Shown here piece by piece: positions 20,569 through 28,826 of a stretch of DNA of 64,000 nucleotides. The notes under the pieces are model-generated. The model made no database searches. It saw only the letters and a program-made list of their open reading frames with translations, and was not told where the DNA came from. Each line of letters opens with the position of its first letter. Position 1 is the stretch's first letter. Source of the stretch: an uncultured Paracoccaceae bacterium (lineage in GTDB: Bacteria; Pseudomonadota; Alphaproteobacteria; Rhodobacterales; Rhodobacteraceae); contig CALDUK010000021.1 in the NCBI GenBank assembly GCA_937924905.1, positions 1-64,000 on the forward strand, read 5' to 3'. Made by a program: the position numbers and the translations under genes.

Positions 20569-21810
20569 CTACTTAACCGAGCCGGCCAAAAGGCCGCGCA
20601 CCAGATACCGTTGCATTGCAAAGAAAACCACCAGCGGCACCGCGATGGACACAAACGCCGCTGTTGCCAGAATTTCCCAGTTGCCGCCGCGTGTCCCCAA
20701 CAGTTCGGTGATCTGGTTGGTCATCACGGTGGTTTGGCCTGTGGAATCGATCAGGAACACTTTCGCGACCAGCAGGTCATTCCACGTCCACAGAAACTGA
20801 AAGATCGAAAACGCCGCCAAAGCCGGAAACGACAAAGGCAGGATAATCTTGGTGAAAATCTGAAAATCCGTCGCCCCGTCAACCTTGGCGTTTTCGATAA
20901 TGTCCTTGGGCAAACCGACCATATAGTTGCGCAACAGATAAATCGCCAAAGGCATTCCGAACCCGGTATGCGCCAGCCAGACCCCCAGATAACCTTTCCC
21001 GATCCCCGTTCCCAAATGCAGCTTCAAAAGCGGGATCAGCGCCAGTTGCAACGGCACCACCAGAAAGCCGACGACAGCGGCAATCAAAAGCGCGCGGCCC
21101 GGAAAATCCATCCAAGCCAGCGCATAGGCCGCAAAAGCGGCGATAACGATGGGAATGATCGTTGCGGGGATGGTGACGGTCAGCGTGTTGAAAAAAGCTT
21201 TGGCCATGCCTTCGCTGTTGGATGGGTCGAAAAGCATGTTTTCATAGTTTTCAAACGTAAACTCAGGCGGCGCGGTGATTGTGGCAAACACCCGTTGCCC
21301 GCGGCCTGTAATCTCGTCTTCGGCCCCCCGCCAGGTATAGGCGCCGCTGGCATCCACCGTGATTGTTTCGGTGCCTTTCAACTCGGCCAGATCACCGGCC
21401 TGATAGGCTGCAATCGCGCGCGATGATGTCCCCCAGACGGTGATGGTTCCGCTTCCGCCCTTTTCATCGAAGAAATTGCCTGTGACGACAAACTGGTCGC
21501 CATCTGCCACACGGTTTTCATCGGGGTCGGCGACACGAAAGACGACATTTTGTTCCGACGTGCCCAGCGATGCCCACCACCCGGATGTCGAGATCTGATC
21601 CCCGGTGCGGAACGACGACACAAACAGGCCGACGGTTGGAAAGACCCAAAGCAGGACCAGCGCCAGAACCGAAACATGCACCAGCCAGCTCAACGATGAT
21701 TTCGACCCGGCGATCCCGGTGGGGGCCGCATTTTTGCGCCCGAAAATTCCTTTGAAGACCTGCTGCGACCCTGCAACGATGGTGCCGCGATCCGCGTTTT
21801 GATCGGTCAT
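20569..21810 (-). CDS. aglG: Alpha-glucoside ABC transporter permease AglG
   Basis: A 413-residue inner-membrane permease of the MalG type. After a cytoplasmic N terminus, the first membrane helix (HVSVLALVLLWVFPTVGLFVSSF) is followed by an unusually long periplasmic loop of roughly 120 residues (TGDQISTSGWW through ITAPPEFTFENYENML), then five further helices with the EAA loop (IENAKVDGATDFQIFTKIILPLSFPALAA) that docks on AglK. This enlarged loop makes the protein longer than E. coli MalG (296 residues). The ATG overlaps the aglF stop by one base (TGATG), with AAGGAG upstream, so translation is coupled. Confidence 0.9.
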   Translation of the reverse strand: MTDQNADRGTIVAGSQQVFKGIFGRKNAAPTGIAGSKSSLSWLVHVSVLALVLLWVFPTVGLFVSSFRTGDQISTSGWWASLGTSEQNVVFRVADPDENRVADGDQFVVTGNFFDEKGGSGTITVWGTSSRAIAAYQAGDLAELKGTETITVDASGAYTWRGAEDEITGRGQRVFATITAPPEFTFENYENMLFDPSNSEGMAKAFFNTLTVTIPATIIPIVIAAFAAYALAWMDFPGRALLIAAVVGFLVVPLQLALIPLLKLHLGTGIGKGYLGVWLAHTGFGMPLAIYLLRNYMVGLPKDIIENAKVDGATDFQIFTKIILPLSFPALAAFSIFQFLWTWNDLLVAKVFLIDSTGQTTVMTNQITELLGTRGGNWEILATAAFVSIAVPLVVFFAMQRYLVRGLLAGSVK

Positions 21811-23024
21811 CAGCGCATCTCCTTGCGGGCGTTGTGGATGTTCCAGATCAAAATGGGCGACACCAAAAGCATGATGATCATGGCCGATGCCGACCCGACA
21901 CCCCAATCGTTGGCGCGGAACAGTTTGTCATACATGTAATTGGCCAGAACCTGCGTCTGCCACTGGCCGTTGGTCATCGCAAACACGATGTCAAAGATCT
22001 TCAACACCGTCAGCGTGATCGTCGTCCAGACCACAACAATCGTGGGCATGATCTGCGGCACCTTGATCTTGAAGAAAATCTGAAAAGGATTGGCACCATC
22101 AACCACCGCTGCCTCGACAGTTTCTTCCGGAATGCCGCGCAGCGCCGCGCTTAAAATCACCATGGCAAAGCCGGTTTGAATCCAGATCAGCACGACCATC
22201 AGGAAGAAGTTGTTGAAAAACGGTATGGTCAGCCATTGCTGCGGCTCGCCATACGGCAAATTCGCCGTGGCAACGCCCCACACGGATTGCACCGACAGGA
22301 CCACCATCCAGACACTGAAAAGCGCCGCGACCAGTTTCAGCACCATCACCCAGACACCGCCTGCCATGCGCAAAACGATATACCCGATATAGGCCACCAT
22401 CGCCGCGAAAGACAAAATCAGGATGATCGGAAAAACCTTTAGGAATATGAACGACCCGATGCCGCCCTCAAAGCTCATCCAGACCGCGTTCATCACGCCA
22501 ATCTGCGCTGTGCCTTCCGGGCGGGCGTCGTAGATCAGCTTGAAGATTACACTGGCACCGACAAATGAAATCGCCATCGGCATAAAGATAATCGACTTGG
22601 CGATATTGCCCCAGCCAATCCGATCGGTCAGCTGCGCGACCAACAGGCCAAAGGCAGTCGATACGGCGGGCACCACGATCAGCCAAAGCATATTGTTGCG
22701 CATGGCTTCCCAGAACTTGGCCTCGGCAAACATCTGGTTGTAATTGGCAAACCCGACAAAGGCATTGTCCTGACTGCGATCAATCAGCGACAGCCGCAGC
22801 GTCTCGAACACCGGATACCCAAGATAAAGCCCCAGTGCGAACATCGCGGGAAATACAAACAGCCAGGGCCGGATTTGATTGGCGCGGTTGATATTGCGCC
22901 CGGCGTTTTCGCCCTTGGGCGGAAACAACACCCGGTCCAGAAAAAGGTTCGAGAAATAGAAATACCCCAGACAGCCCCCGACACCGATGATGATCGTGCT
23001 CAGTCCAAGTAATGCGGCATCCAT
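21810..23024 (-). CDS. aglF: Alpha-glucoside ABC transporter permease AglF
   Basis: A 404-residue permease of the MalF type. An N-terminal anchor helix (LLGLSTIIIGVGGCLGYFYFS) is followed by a soluble stretch and further helices (WLFVFPAMFALGLYLGYPVF, NNMLWLIVVPAVSTAFGLLVAQL, and others). The EAA loop ETVEAAVVDGANPFQIFFKIKVPQIMP couples to the ATPase. It should pair with AglG to form the channel for the sugar delivered by AglE. GGGGAGGA lies seven bases upstream of the ATG. It starts 109 bases after the aglE stop, a gap that shows no clear terminator. Confidence 0.9.
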   Translation of the reverse strand: MDAALLGLSTIIIGVGGCLGYFYFSNLFLDRVLFPPKGENAGRNINRANQIRPWLFVFPAMFALGLYLGYPVFETLRLSLIDRSQDNAFVGFANYNQMFAEAKFWEAMRNNMLWLIVVPAVSTAFGLLVAQLTDRIGWGNIAKSIIFMPMAISFVGASVIFKLIYDARPEGTAQIGVMNAVWMSFEGGIGSFIFLKVFPIILILSFAAMVAYIGYIVLRMAGGVWVMVLKLVAALFSVWMVVLSVQSVWGVATANLPYGEPQQWLTIPFFNNFFLMVVLIWIQTGFAMVILSAALRGIPEETVEAAVVDGANPFQIFFKIKVPQIMPTIVVVWTTITLTVLKIFDIVFAMTNGQWQTQVLANYMYDKLFRANDWGVGSASAMIIMLLVSPILIWNIHNARKEMR

Positions 23025-23133
23025 AACGGTGTCCTCCCCTGCCCGTCAAAGAGCAATGGCCAAAGCCCGAACTTGAAACGTGACGTGAATGTTGGCCGGG
23101 GCGAGCGGCGCCCCGACCAAATGACCAAAGCGC

Positions 23134-24495
23134 TTACTTCAGCGCGTCCCAGCTTGACTGGATCTCATTGGCCACATCTTCTGCCGACTTGCCGCCGGTA
23201 TAATCGACCATGCCGGTCCAGAACGTACCGGCACCGACACCACCAGGCATCAGGTCGGACCCGTCGAAACGGAAGGTCGTCGCATTGACCAGAATTTCGG
23301 CCTGACCGCGCAGCGCGTCGTTCAGATAGGTTTCCGGGTTCACCGATTTAAGCGGTGTAAGGAACCCTGACTGCGCGCCGAAGACCTCATGCGCCAATGG
23401 CAGCTTAAGGAAGTCCATCAACGCATTCGCGCCATCCGACGGATTGGTGATCGCCATCAACGTACCACCGCCCAGAACCGGGTTGCCCAAGTCTTTGTCT
23501 GCATAGGACGGGAAGTAGAAGAAGTCGGTATCCGTGCCAAACTCGGTGCCTTCGGGGAAGAACGCCGGCACAAAAGATGCCTGACGATGCATGTAGCAAC
23601 CCGGAGGCGACGAGAACAACCCGTTCGGGCTGTCGCGGAAGTCGGTCGAGGCAACAGCCCCTGCGCCGCCGGCCACTTTGGCGTCATCGCGCGCGAACCA
23701 GCCGAATTCCTCGATCGCAGCAATCACCTTTGGATCGTTGAACGGCATCTCATTGGTGGTCCAGGCGTCGTAATCCTCGGCCGAGACGGTGCGCAGCATC
23801 ATGTCTTCGACCCAGTCGGTCGCAGGCCAGCCCGTCGCAGCACCGGACCCCAGACCGATGCACCAGGGCACTTCACCATCGGCAACAATCTGTTCGGTCA
23901 AGGCGCGCAGATCTTCCATCGACTCCGGGATTTCATAACCCGCGTCTTCAAAGTTTTCCGGGCTGTACCACACCAGCGACTTTACGTTGACGTTGTAGAA
24001 AAACCCATAGTGCTGCGGATTGCCATCGGCGTCGGCATAGGTGCCAAGGTCAACCCAGGACGATCCCGCGCCGTAGTTTTCGGTCACAAAGTCGTCCATG
24101 CCCGCAGGCAGCGGCGACAACAGACCACGCGCGGCCAGATCAGCGGCCAGACCCGGTTGCGGGAACACAGCGATGTTCGGCGCAGACCCGGCTTCGGCAT
24201 CAATGACGATTTGCTGTTCGAACCCATCCGAACCCGTATAGATCACCTCGGCGCCGGTCGCGTCAGCGAAATAGGCCAGAACCGACCGGAACACATCATC
24301 TTCGGGTGTCAGCCAGGGGCCAAAAACGGTCACCTGCTGACCAGACAGATCAGGGGCGCTTTCTGCCCATGCTGTGTAACTGTCCCAGCTAAAGGCACCT
24401 TCGCCGGGATTGAAAGGCAAATGGCCACCAGCCATTGCGCCACTTGCGGTCAATGCAACAACGGCAGTGCCCGCAAGAAAGAGTGATTTGGACAT
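23134..24495 (-). CDS. aglE: Alpha-glucoside-binding periplasmic protein AglE
   Basis: A 453-residue family-1 solute-binding protein. The signal peptide MSKSLFLAGTAVVALTASGAMA ends at residue 22 (signal peptidase I, no lipobox). The mature part has the binding-protein fold with VTVFGPWLTPEDDVF, PNIAVFPQPGLAADLAARGLL and a hinge-rich C-terminal half. It captures the sugar in the periplasm and hands it to AglF/AglG. Start at 24495 is supported by GGGAGG seven bases upstream and the signal peptide. It is the first gene of the operon, transcribed from the region shared with aglR, next to an operator for a LacI-type repressor. Confidence 0.9.
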   Translation of the reverse strand: MSKSLFLAGTAVVALTASGAMAGGHLPFNPGEGAFSWDSYTAWAESAPDLSGQQVTVFGPWLTPEDDVFRSVLAYFADATGAEVIYTGSDGFEQQIVIDAEAGSAPNIAVFPQPGLAADLAARGLLSPLPAGMDDFVTENYGAGSSWVDLGTYADADGNPQHYGFFYNVNVKSLVWYSPENFEDAGYEIPESMEDLRALTEQIVADGEVPWCIGLGSGAATGWPATDWVEDMMLRTVSAEDYDAWTTNEMPFNDPKVIAAIEEFGWFARDDAKVAGGAGAVASTDFRDSPNGLFSSPPGCYMHRQASFVPAFFPEGTEFGTDTDFFYFPSYADKDLGNPVLGGGTLMAITNPSDGANALMDFLKLPLAHEVFGAQSGFLTPLKSVNPETYLNDALRGQAEILVNATTFRFDGSDLMPGGVGAGTFWTGMVDYTGGKSAEDVANEIQSSWDALK

Positions 24496-24547
24496 CGAGA
24501 TACCTCCCACGGTTTCCTTATCGCCACTTTGAGAATCGCATTTTCCC

Positions 24548-24557
24548 AAAGCGCTTT
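24548..24557. promoter_or_regulatory. LacI-family operator for aglE
   Basis: AAAGCGCTTT is a perfect palindrome with the central CG typical of LacI/GalR operators. It lies about 52 bases upstream of the aglE start and just downstream of the proposed aglE promoter. The same ten bases recur at 24671-24680. A half-site-like repeat CTTTGAGAAT overlaps it (24554-24563) and recurs at 24527-24536. Confidence 0.75.
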
Positions 24558-24568
24558 GAGAATTGGAG

Positions 24569-24595
24569 CCTTTACCAGCTTTGCCACAATGTCAA
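24569..24595 (-). promoter_or_regulatory. Possible aglE promoter
   Basis: On the minus strand a perfect TTGACA (24590-24595) is followed after 15 bases by TAAAGG (24569-24574), a weak -10 with short spacing. The transcription start would fall close to the operator at 24548-24557, so repressor binding could block initiation. Confidence 0.4.
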
Positions 24596-24627
24596 CGCAA
24601 TTAAACGGCCTATACAGACATTCGCCC

Positions 24628-24655
24628 TTGCACCCTGCAAATGCGATTGCATAAT
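24628..24655 (+). promoter_or_regulatory. Probable aglR promoter
   Basis: TTGCAC (24628-24633) and CATAAT (24650-24655) are 16 bases apart. The predicted start is just upstream of the second operator (24671-24680), which suggests that AglR represses its own gene. Confidence 0.5.
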
Positions 24656-24670
24656 AATCCCTCAAAATTG

Positions 24671-24680
24671 AAAGCGCTTT
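24671..24680. promoter_or_regulatory. LacI-family operator for aglR
   Basis: The second copy of the palindrome AAAGCGCTTT ends six bases before the aglR ATG and is followed by GAG as in the first copy. Its position over the ribosome-binding region of aglR fits autoregulation. The two operators are 123 bases apart, enough for looping between the divergent genes. Confidence 0.75.
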
Positions 24681-24686
24681 GAGCAT

Positions 24687-25736
24687 ATGAACCTTAAGGA
24701 ACTCTCGGACTATCTGGGATTGTCGCAAACCACGGTAAGCCGGGCCTTGAATGGCTATCCGGAAGTCAGCGAAAAGACCCGCCGACGGGTGATGGATGCC
24801 GCGCGCCAACACGATTACCTGCCCGACGCCCGCGCCAAACGCCTGGCCACAGGGCGCGCGATGGCCATTGGCCATCTGCTGCCCGTGTCCAAGGAACACG
24901 AGATGGTCAACCCGATCTTCTCGGACTTTCTCGCAGGCGCGGGCAAACGCTATGCTGAAAACGGCTTCGATCTGGTCTTGTCCGTGGTCGAAGACAAGGA
25001 CGAAGCCGAAACCTACCGCGATCTTGCCCGGCGTGGCGCAGTCGACGGCGTGGTTGTCCACGGCCCTCGCATCAATGACGAACGCATCGCACTTTTGACC
25101 GAACTGGGCCTGCCCTTTGTCGTCCACGGGCGCTCAAGTGAGGTCAGCACAGATTACAACTGGATCGACGTGAACAACCGCCGCGCCTTCGCGCGCGCCA
25201 CGGCGTTTCTGCTCGATCTTGGTCATCGCCGCATCGCACTTTTGAACGGGCTTGCAGGCATGGATTTCGCCGCACGCCGGTTCAAAGGCTATCAAGACGG
25301 GCTGCACGCCGCCGGTCTGGACGTCGACCCCGATATCGTCAGCCATGCCGAGATGACAGAAACCTATGGCTATGCCCGGACCAATGCGCTTCTTGATCTG
25401 GACACCCCGCCGACCGCGATCATCATATCGTCGATCATCCCGGCCATCGGCGCACGGCGCGCGCTGGGCGACCGCGGCCTGACACCGGGCAAAGATATCT
25501 CGATCGTCATCCATGACGACGACCTGTCCTATTTCCGCAATGACGGCGACGTGCCGACCTATACGGCCACCCGATCGTCAGTCCGCGCAGCGGGCGAAGA
25601 AACGGCCGATATGCTTTTGGCCGCCATCCGCGAACCGCACCAGCCCCCCCGCCAGCTTTTGCTTGAAGCCGAACTGACCGTCGGCCAGTCGACCGGCGCC
25701 GCGCCAGCCGTGCGCCAATTGCTCAAAGAAGGATAA
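24687..25736 (+). CDS. aglR: LacI-family transcriptional regulator AglR
   Basis: A 349-residue repressor: helix-turn-helix at the extreme N terminus (NLKELSDYLGLSQTTVSRALNG, residues 2-23), hinge helix (ARAKRLATGR), then the periplasmic-binding-protein-like sensor domain (AIGHLLPVSKEHEMVNPIFSD to about residue 330). It would sense an imported alpha-glucoside or its product and release the palindromic operators flanking it. The ATG at 24687 gives the exact LacI-type N terminus; no strong ribosome-binding site is visible because the operator occupies the position. It is divergent from aglE and followed after four bases by the beta-glucosidase gene, so aglR, the GH1 gene and glk look like one transcript. 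Confidence 0.9.
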   Translation: MNLKELSDYLGLSQTTVSRALNGYPEVSEKTRRRVMDAARQHDYLPDARAKRLATGRAMAIGHLLPVSKEHEMVNPIFSDFLAGAGKRYAENGFDLVLSVVEDKDEAETYRDLARRGAVDGVVVHGPRINDERIALLTELGLPFVVHGRSSEVSTDYNWIDVNNRRAFARATAFLLDLGHRRIALLNGLAGMDFAARRFKGYQDGLHAAGLDVDPDIVSHAEMTETYGYARTNALLDLDTPPTAIIISSIIPAIGARRALGDRGLTPGKDISIVIHDDDLSYFRNDGDVPTYTATRSSVRAAGEETADMLLAAIREPHQPPRQLLLEAELTVGQSTGAAPAVRQLLKEG

Positions 25737-25740
25737 CACC

Positions 25741-27063
25741 ATGCTTCCGACCCGGAAGGATTTCCCCGAAGACTTCGTGTTCGGGGCAGCGACCTCCAGC
25801 TATCAGATCGAAGGTCACGGTTTTGGCGGTGCAGGCCGCACCCATTGGGATGATTTTGCCGCCACTCCCGGCAATGTTGTCGGCGCAGAACACGGACAAA
25901 TCGCCTGCGACCATTACCACCGGATGGACGAAGACCTTGACCTTCTGGCAGCGCTCAATGTCGATGCCTACCGGTTTTCCACGTCCTGGGCGCGGGTGAT
26001 GCCAGACGGCACAGGCGCGGTAAATCAGGACGGTCTCGATTTTTACGACCGTCTGGTCGATGGCCTTCTGGAACGCGGCATCAAACCGGCAGCTACGCTG
26101 TATCACTGGGAACTGCCCTCGGCGCTGGCCGATCAGGGCGGCTGGCGAAACCGCGATATTGCAAACTGGATGGCCGATTTCACCACCGCGATCATGGGCC
26201 GGATCGGCGACCGCGTCTGGTCAGCCGCCCCGATCAACGAACCCTGGTGCGTGGGCTGGCTGTCGCATTTCATGGGCGCGCACGCCCCCGGCCTGCGCGA
26301 CATTCGCGCAACCGCACGCGCGATGCACCATATCCTTCTGGCCCATGGCACCTCGATCCAGGCGATGCGCGCGCTTGGCATGAAAAATCTGGGCGCGGTC
26401 TGCAATCTGGAATGGGCCACGCCCGCAAATGACAGCGAAGCTGCAAAACAAGCAGCCGCGACCTATGACGCGATCTACAACCGCTTCTTCCTGTCCGGCA
26501 TGTTCAAAGGCAAATATCCGGACCAGGTGCTGGCCGGTCTTGAACCTCACCTGCCGACCGGCTGGCAGGATGACTTCCCGACCATCATGTCACCTGTCGA
26601 CTGGTGTGGGCTGAACTATTATACCCGCACGCTGGTCGATCACGACAATGGCCCCTGGCCGCATTACACCCAATCGCGTGGCGACCTGCCCAAAACCTAT
26701 CTGGAATGGGAAATTTACCCCAAAGGCTTGACCGATTTCCTGATCCGCACGCAACAGGACTATACCGGCGACCTGCCGCTTTATGTCACCGAAAACGGTC
26801 TGGCGCTGGAAGATCCGATCAAAAACGGCACCATCGACGATCAGGCACGCATCGACTTTGTGTCCAGCCACCTGACCGCGGTACAAGACGCCATTGTCGC
26901 TGGCGCACCGGTCAAAGGCTATTTCCAATGGTCACTTCTGGACAATTACGAATGGGCGTGCGGCTATGCCCCGCGCTTTGGGCTTGTTTATGTTGACTTT
27001 GAGACCTTGCAGCGGACGCCCAAATCCTCGTATCAGGCGCTGGCAAACGCTTTCGCTAGGTAA
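25741..27063 (+). CDS. GH1 beta-glucosidase
   Basis: A 440-residue glycoside hydrolase family 1 enzyme, cytoplasmic. N-terminal signature FVFGAATSSYQIEG; acid/base Glu in INEPWC; nucleophile Glu in YVTENG. It should release glucose from beta-glucosides such as cellobiose. Its place between an alpha-glucoside regulator and glucokinase means that alpha- and beta-glucoside use are under one regulator here; in the rhizobial agl locus only alpha-glucosidase is the named enzyme. The ATG follows the aglR stop by four bases, with AAGGA upstream. Substrate preference (gluco-, galacto- or phospho-) cannot be read from sequence alone. Confidence 0.93.
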   Translation: MLPTRKDFPEDFVFGAATSSYQIEGHGFGGAGRTHWDDFAATPGNVVGAEHGQIACDHYHRMDEDLDLLAALNVDAYRFSTSWARVMPDGTGAVNQDGLDFYDRLVDGLLERGIKPAATLYHWELPSALADQGGWRNRDIANWMADFTTAIMGRIGDRVWSAAPINEPWCVGWLSHFMGAHAPGLRDIRATARAMHHILLAHGTSIQAMRALGMKNLGAVCNLEWATPANDSEAAKQAAATYDAIYNRFFLSGMFKGKYPDQVLAGLEPHLPTGWQDDFPTIMSPVDWCGLNYYTRTLVDHDNGPWPHYTQSRGDLPKTYLEWEIYPKGLTDFLIRTQQDYTGDLPLYVTENGLALEDPIKNGTIDDQARIDFVSSHLTAVQDAIVAGAPVKGYFQWSLLDNYEWACGYAPRFGLVYVDFETLQRTPKSSYQALANAFAR

Positions 27064-27066
27064 TCT

Positions 27067-28041
27067 ATGTCCGATCACAAGCCCGACACTTTGTCACTCG
27101 TCGCCGATGTCGGCGGCACCAACACGCGCGTGGCCCTTGCCAAAGGGGCCAGGCTGTTAAGCGACACGGTGCGGAAATATCCAAACCAGGACTATCCGGG
27201 GCTTGGCACTGTGTTGGCCAGCTATGTTGAAAGCGAAAAGGTCGATTGCAAAGGGGCCGCGGTTGCCATCGCGGGCCCGGTGCGCGACGGGCGCGGTACG
27301 CTGACCAATCTGGACTGGTCGATGGACACCAAACTGCTGGCCGACGTCACCAAGGCCGAAACCGTCGCCGTGCTGAACGATCTTCAGGCACAGGGCCACG
27401 CCATGGGGCTGGTCGCGGAAAGCACCCTGACCACCGTGATTGATGGCCCCAAAAAGGCCGGTGGCACACGTCTGGTGATCGGGGTCGGCACCGGCTTCAA
27501 CGCCGCCGTTGTCTATGACACCCCCGGCGGCCGCATGGTGCCACCGTCCGAAGCAGGCCACGCAAATATGCCGCTTCGAACCAAAGCCGAATTGCGGCTT
27601 TGCAAATTTGTCGAAACCAGCCACGGCTTTCCGGCGGTCGAAGACGTGATGTCTGGCCGTGGTCTTGAACGCATCTATGGCTGGCTTGCGTCCGAAGCGG
27701 GCAATCACAATGAAAAGCGCGCCGCTGAAATCATGGCCGACGCCGAAACCGACCCGATTGCGGGGGAAACCATCCGGTGGTTCGTCAAAATTCTGGGCAC
27801 CGTTGCTGGCAACCTGTCGCTGATCCACCTGCCATTCGGTGGCGTGTCGCTGATCGGCGGCGTCGCTCGCGCGATGCAGCCCTATTTCGATGAATTTGGC
27901 TTTGCAGACGCGTTCCGCGACAAAGGACGGTTCGCGGGATTTATGAATAATTTTCATGTGGATCTGGTCGAAGATGACTTCGCCGCGCTTGTGGGTCTGG
28001 CTGCCCATCTGGACCACCAGATCAACCTCTCCGGCGCCTGA
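27067..28041 (+). CDS. glk: Glucokinase
   Basis: A 324-residue glucokinase of the bacterial Glk group, phosphorylating free glucose to glucose-6-phosphate with ATP. The phosphate-1 motif is VADVGGTNTRVALAKG at the N terminus; the adenosine and sugar-site regions include VLNDLQAQGHAMG, VIGVGTGFNAAVV and EAGHAN. It starts three bases after the beta-glucosidase stop. In context it channels glucose from the alpha- and beta-glucosidases into central metabolism; the lack of a nearby PTS gene fits import of intact glucosides by the ABC system. Confidence 0.9.
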   Translation: MSDHKPDTLSLVADVGGTNTRVALAKGARLLSDTVRKYPNQDYPGLGTVLASYVESEKVDCKGAAVAIAGPVRDGRGTLTNLDWSMDTKLLADVTKAETVAVLNDLQAQGHAMGLVAESTLTTVIDGPKKAGGTRLVIGVGTGFNAAVVYDTPGGRMVPPSEAGHANMPLRTKAELRLCKFVETSHGFPAVEDVMSGRGLERIYGWLASEAGNHNEKRAAEIMADAETDPIAGETIRWFVKILGTVAGNLSLIHLPFGGVSLIGGVARAMQPYFDEFGFADAFRDKGRFAGFMNNFHVDLVEDDFAALVGLAAHLDHQINLSGA

Positions 28042-28044
28042 AAC

Positions 28045-28079
28045 CGCAGGCCGCGGCAAAGAATGTGATACGGCCTGCG
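28045..28079. repeat. Inverted repeat after glk
   Basis: CGCAGGCCG and CGGCCTGCG form a 9-bp perfect stem with a 17-base loop directly after the glk stop. No T run follows on either strand, so it is not a clear intrinsic terminator, but it marks the border between the agl locus and the chemotaxis operon and could stabilise the glk transcript end. Confidence 0.5.
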
Positions 28080-28093
28080 AAAACCGAAAAACA

Positions 28094-28108
28094 GTAACCG
28101 CATCTTAA
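28094..28108 (+). promoter_or_regulatory. CtrA-like site upstream of the che operon
   Basis: GTAA-CCGCATC-TTAA is one mismatch from TTAA-N7-TTAA and lies 70 bases upstream of cheS, the only clear regulatory candidate in the 136-base gap. CtrA control of motility and chemotaxis genes is known in Rhodobacterales, so the location is sensible. Confidence 0.4.
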
Positions 28109-28177
28109 CAGCCCGAACGGTACATAGCCGAGGCCCGATGAACGACACCGGGCGAACGACTTGGTTGAGGTGCGCGT

Positions 28178-28453
28178 ATGGCGAAACAGGTTTCACTCCC
28201 GCCCAAACTTGATACGGCGGCGGCGGCGGCCCTGCGAACGGAATTGGAAAATGCGTCCGGGGACAGCATCGCTTTTGATGCAGCCCAGGTCGAACAATTG
28301 GGCGCAGCATGTCTTGAAATGCTTTTGTCTGCCGTCGTGCTGTGGCGAAAGAACGGGCAAACGGTTTCATTTGAAAATGTCTCGCAAACCATGGCGGACG
28401 ACCTCGGGCGGTTTGGCCTGACCCCGGACCGTTTGGCGGGGTACGCAGCATGA
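28178..28453 (+). CDS. cheS: CheS-like STAS-domain chemotaxis protein
   Basis: A 91-residue STAS-fold protein (MAKQVSLPPKLD, then AQVEQLGAACLEMLLSAVVLW). The position where anti-sigma-factor antagonists carry a phosphorylated Ser (DSSG) is taken by LGAAC, so it is probably not regulated by that phosphorylation. In rhizobia a STAS-like gene sits directly upstream of cheY1; in Sinorhizobium meliloti this is CheS, which binds CheA and helps drain phosphate from CheY1. Gene order and the LGxxCLxxLLSA stretch agree with that identity. GAGG lies seven bases upstream of the ATG, and its stop overlaps cheY1 (ATGA). Confidence 0.7.
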   Translation: MAKQVSLPPKLDTAAAAALRTELENASGDSIAFDAAQVEQLGAACLEMLLSAVVLWRKNGQTVSFENVSQTMADDLGRFGLTPDRLAGYAA

Positions 28454-28815
28454 CAATCTCGGTTCTCGCCGTTGATGACAGCCGCACCATGCGGGACATG
28501 ATCAACCTTGCACTTGCCACCGAAGGCTTCGATGTCGCGCTGGCCGAAGATGGCGAACACGGGCTCGAAGTCCTCGATGGTCTGGCCCCCGATGTCATCA
28601 TCACCGATATCAACATGCCACGCCTTGACGGGTTCGGCTTCATCGACGCCGTCAGGGCGCGCGACGACACGCGGACAACGCCCATTCTGGTGCTCACCAC
28701 AGAAAGCTCGGCCGAACTGAAATCCAAAGCCCGCGATGCCGGGGCCACCGGATGGATCGTCAAACCGTTCGCGCAAGACAAACTGGTGCGGGCGCTCCGC
28801 ATGGTTGCAGGTTAA
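28450..28815 (+). CDS. cheY1: Chemotaxis response regulator CheY1
   Basis: A 121-residue single receiver domain. The acidic pair is VDDSRTMRD (Asp 9, 10), the phosphoacceptor Asp 53 is in TDINMPRLDG, the switch Thr is in LVLTTESS, and the conserved Lys is in WIVKPFAQ. There is no output domain, so it is a free CheY acting on the flagellar motor or as a phosphate sink. By position (cheS-cheY-cheA) it corresponds to rhizobial CheY1, the phosphate sink, while CheY2 further down would be the motor-binding one; the assignment by position is inferred. It overlaps cheS by four bases and ends 11 bases before cheA. Confidence 0.9.
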   Translation: MTISVLAVDDSRTMRDMINLALATEGFDVALAEDGEHGLEVLDGLAPDVIITDINMPRLDGFGFIDAVRARDDTRTTPILVLTTESSAELKSKARDAGATGWIVKPFAQDKLVRALRMVAG

Positions 28816-28826
28816 AAGGCAGTCCC

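Noticed and set aside
28045..28079. Inverted repeat after glk as intrinsic terminator
   Set aside because: The stem is good but the loop is 17 bases and no T run follows on either strand; listed as a repeat only.
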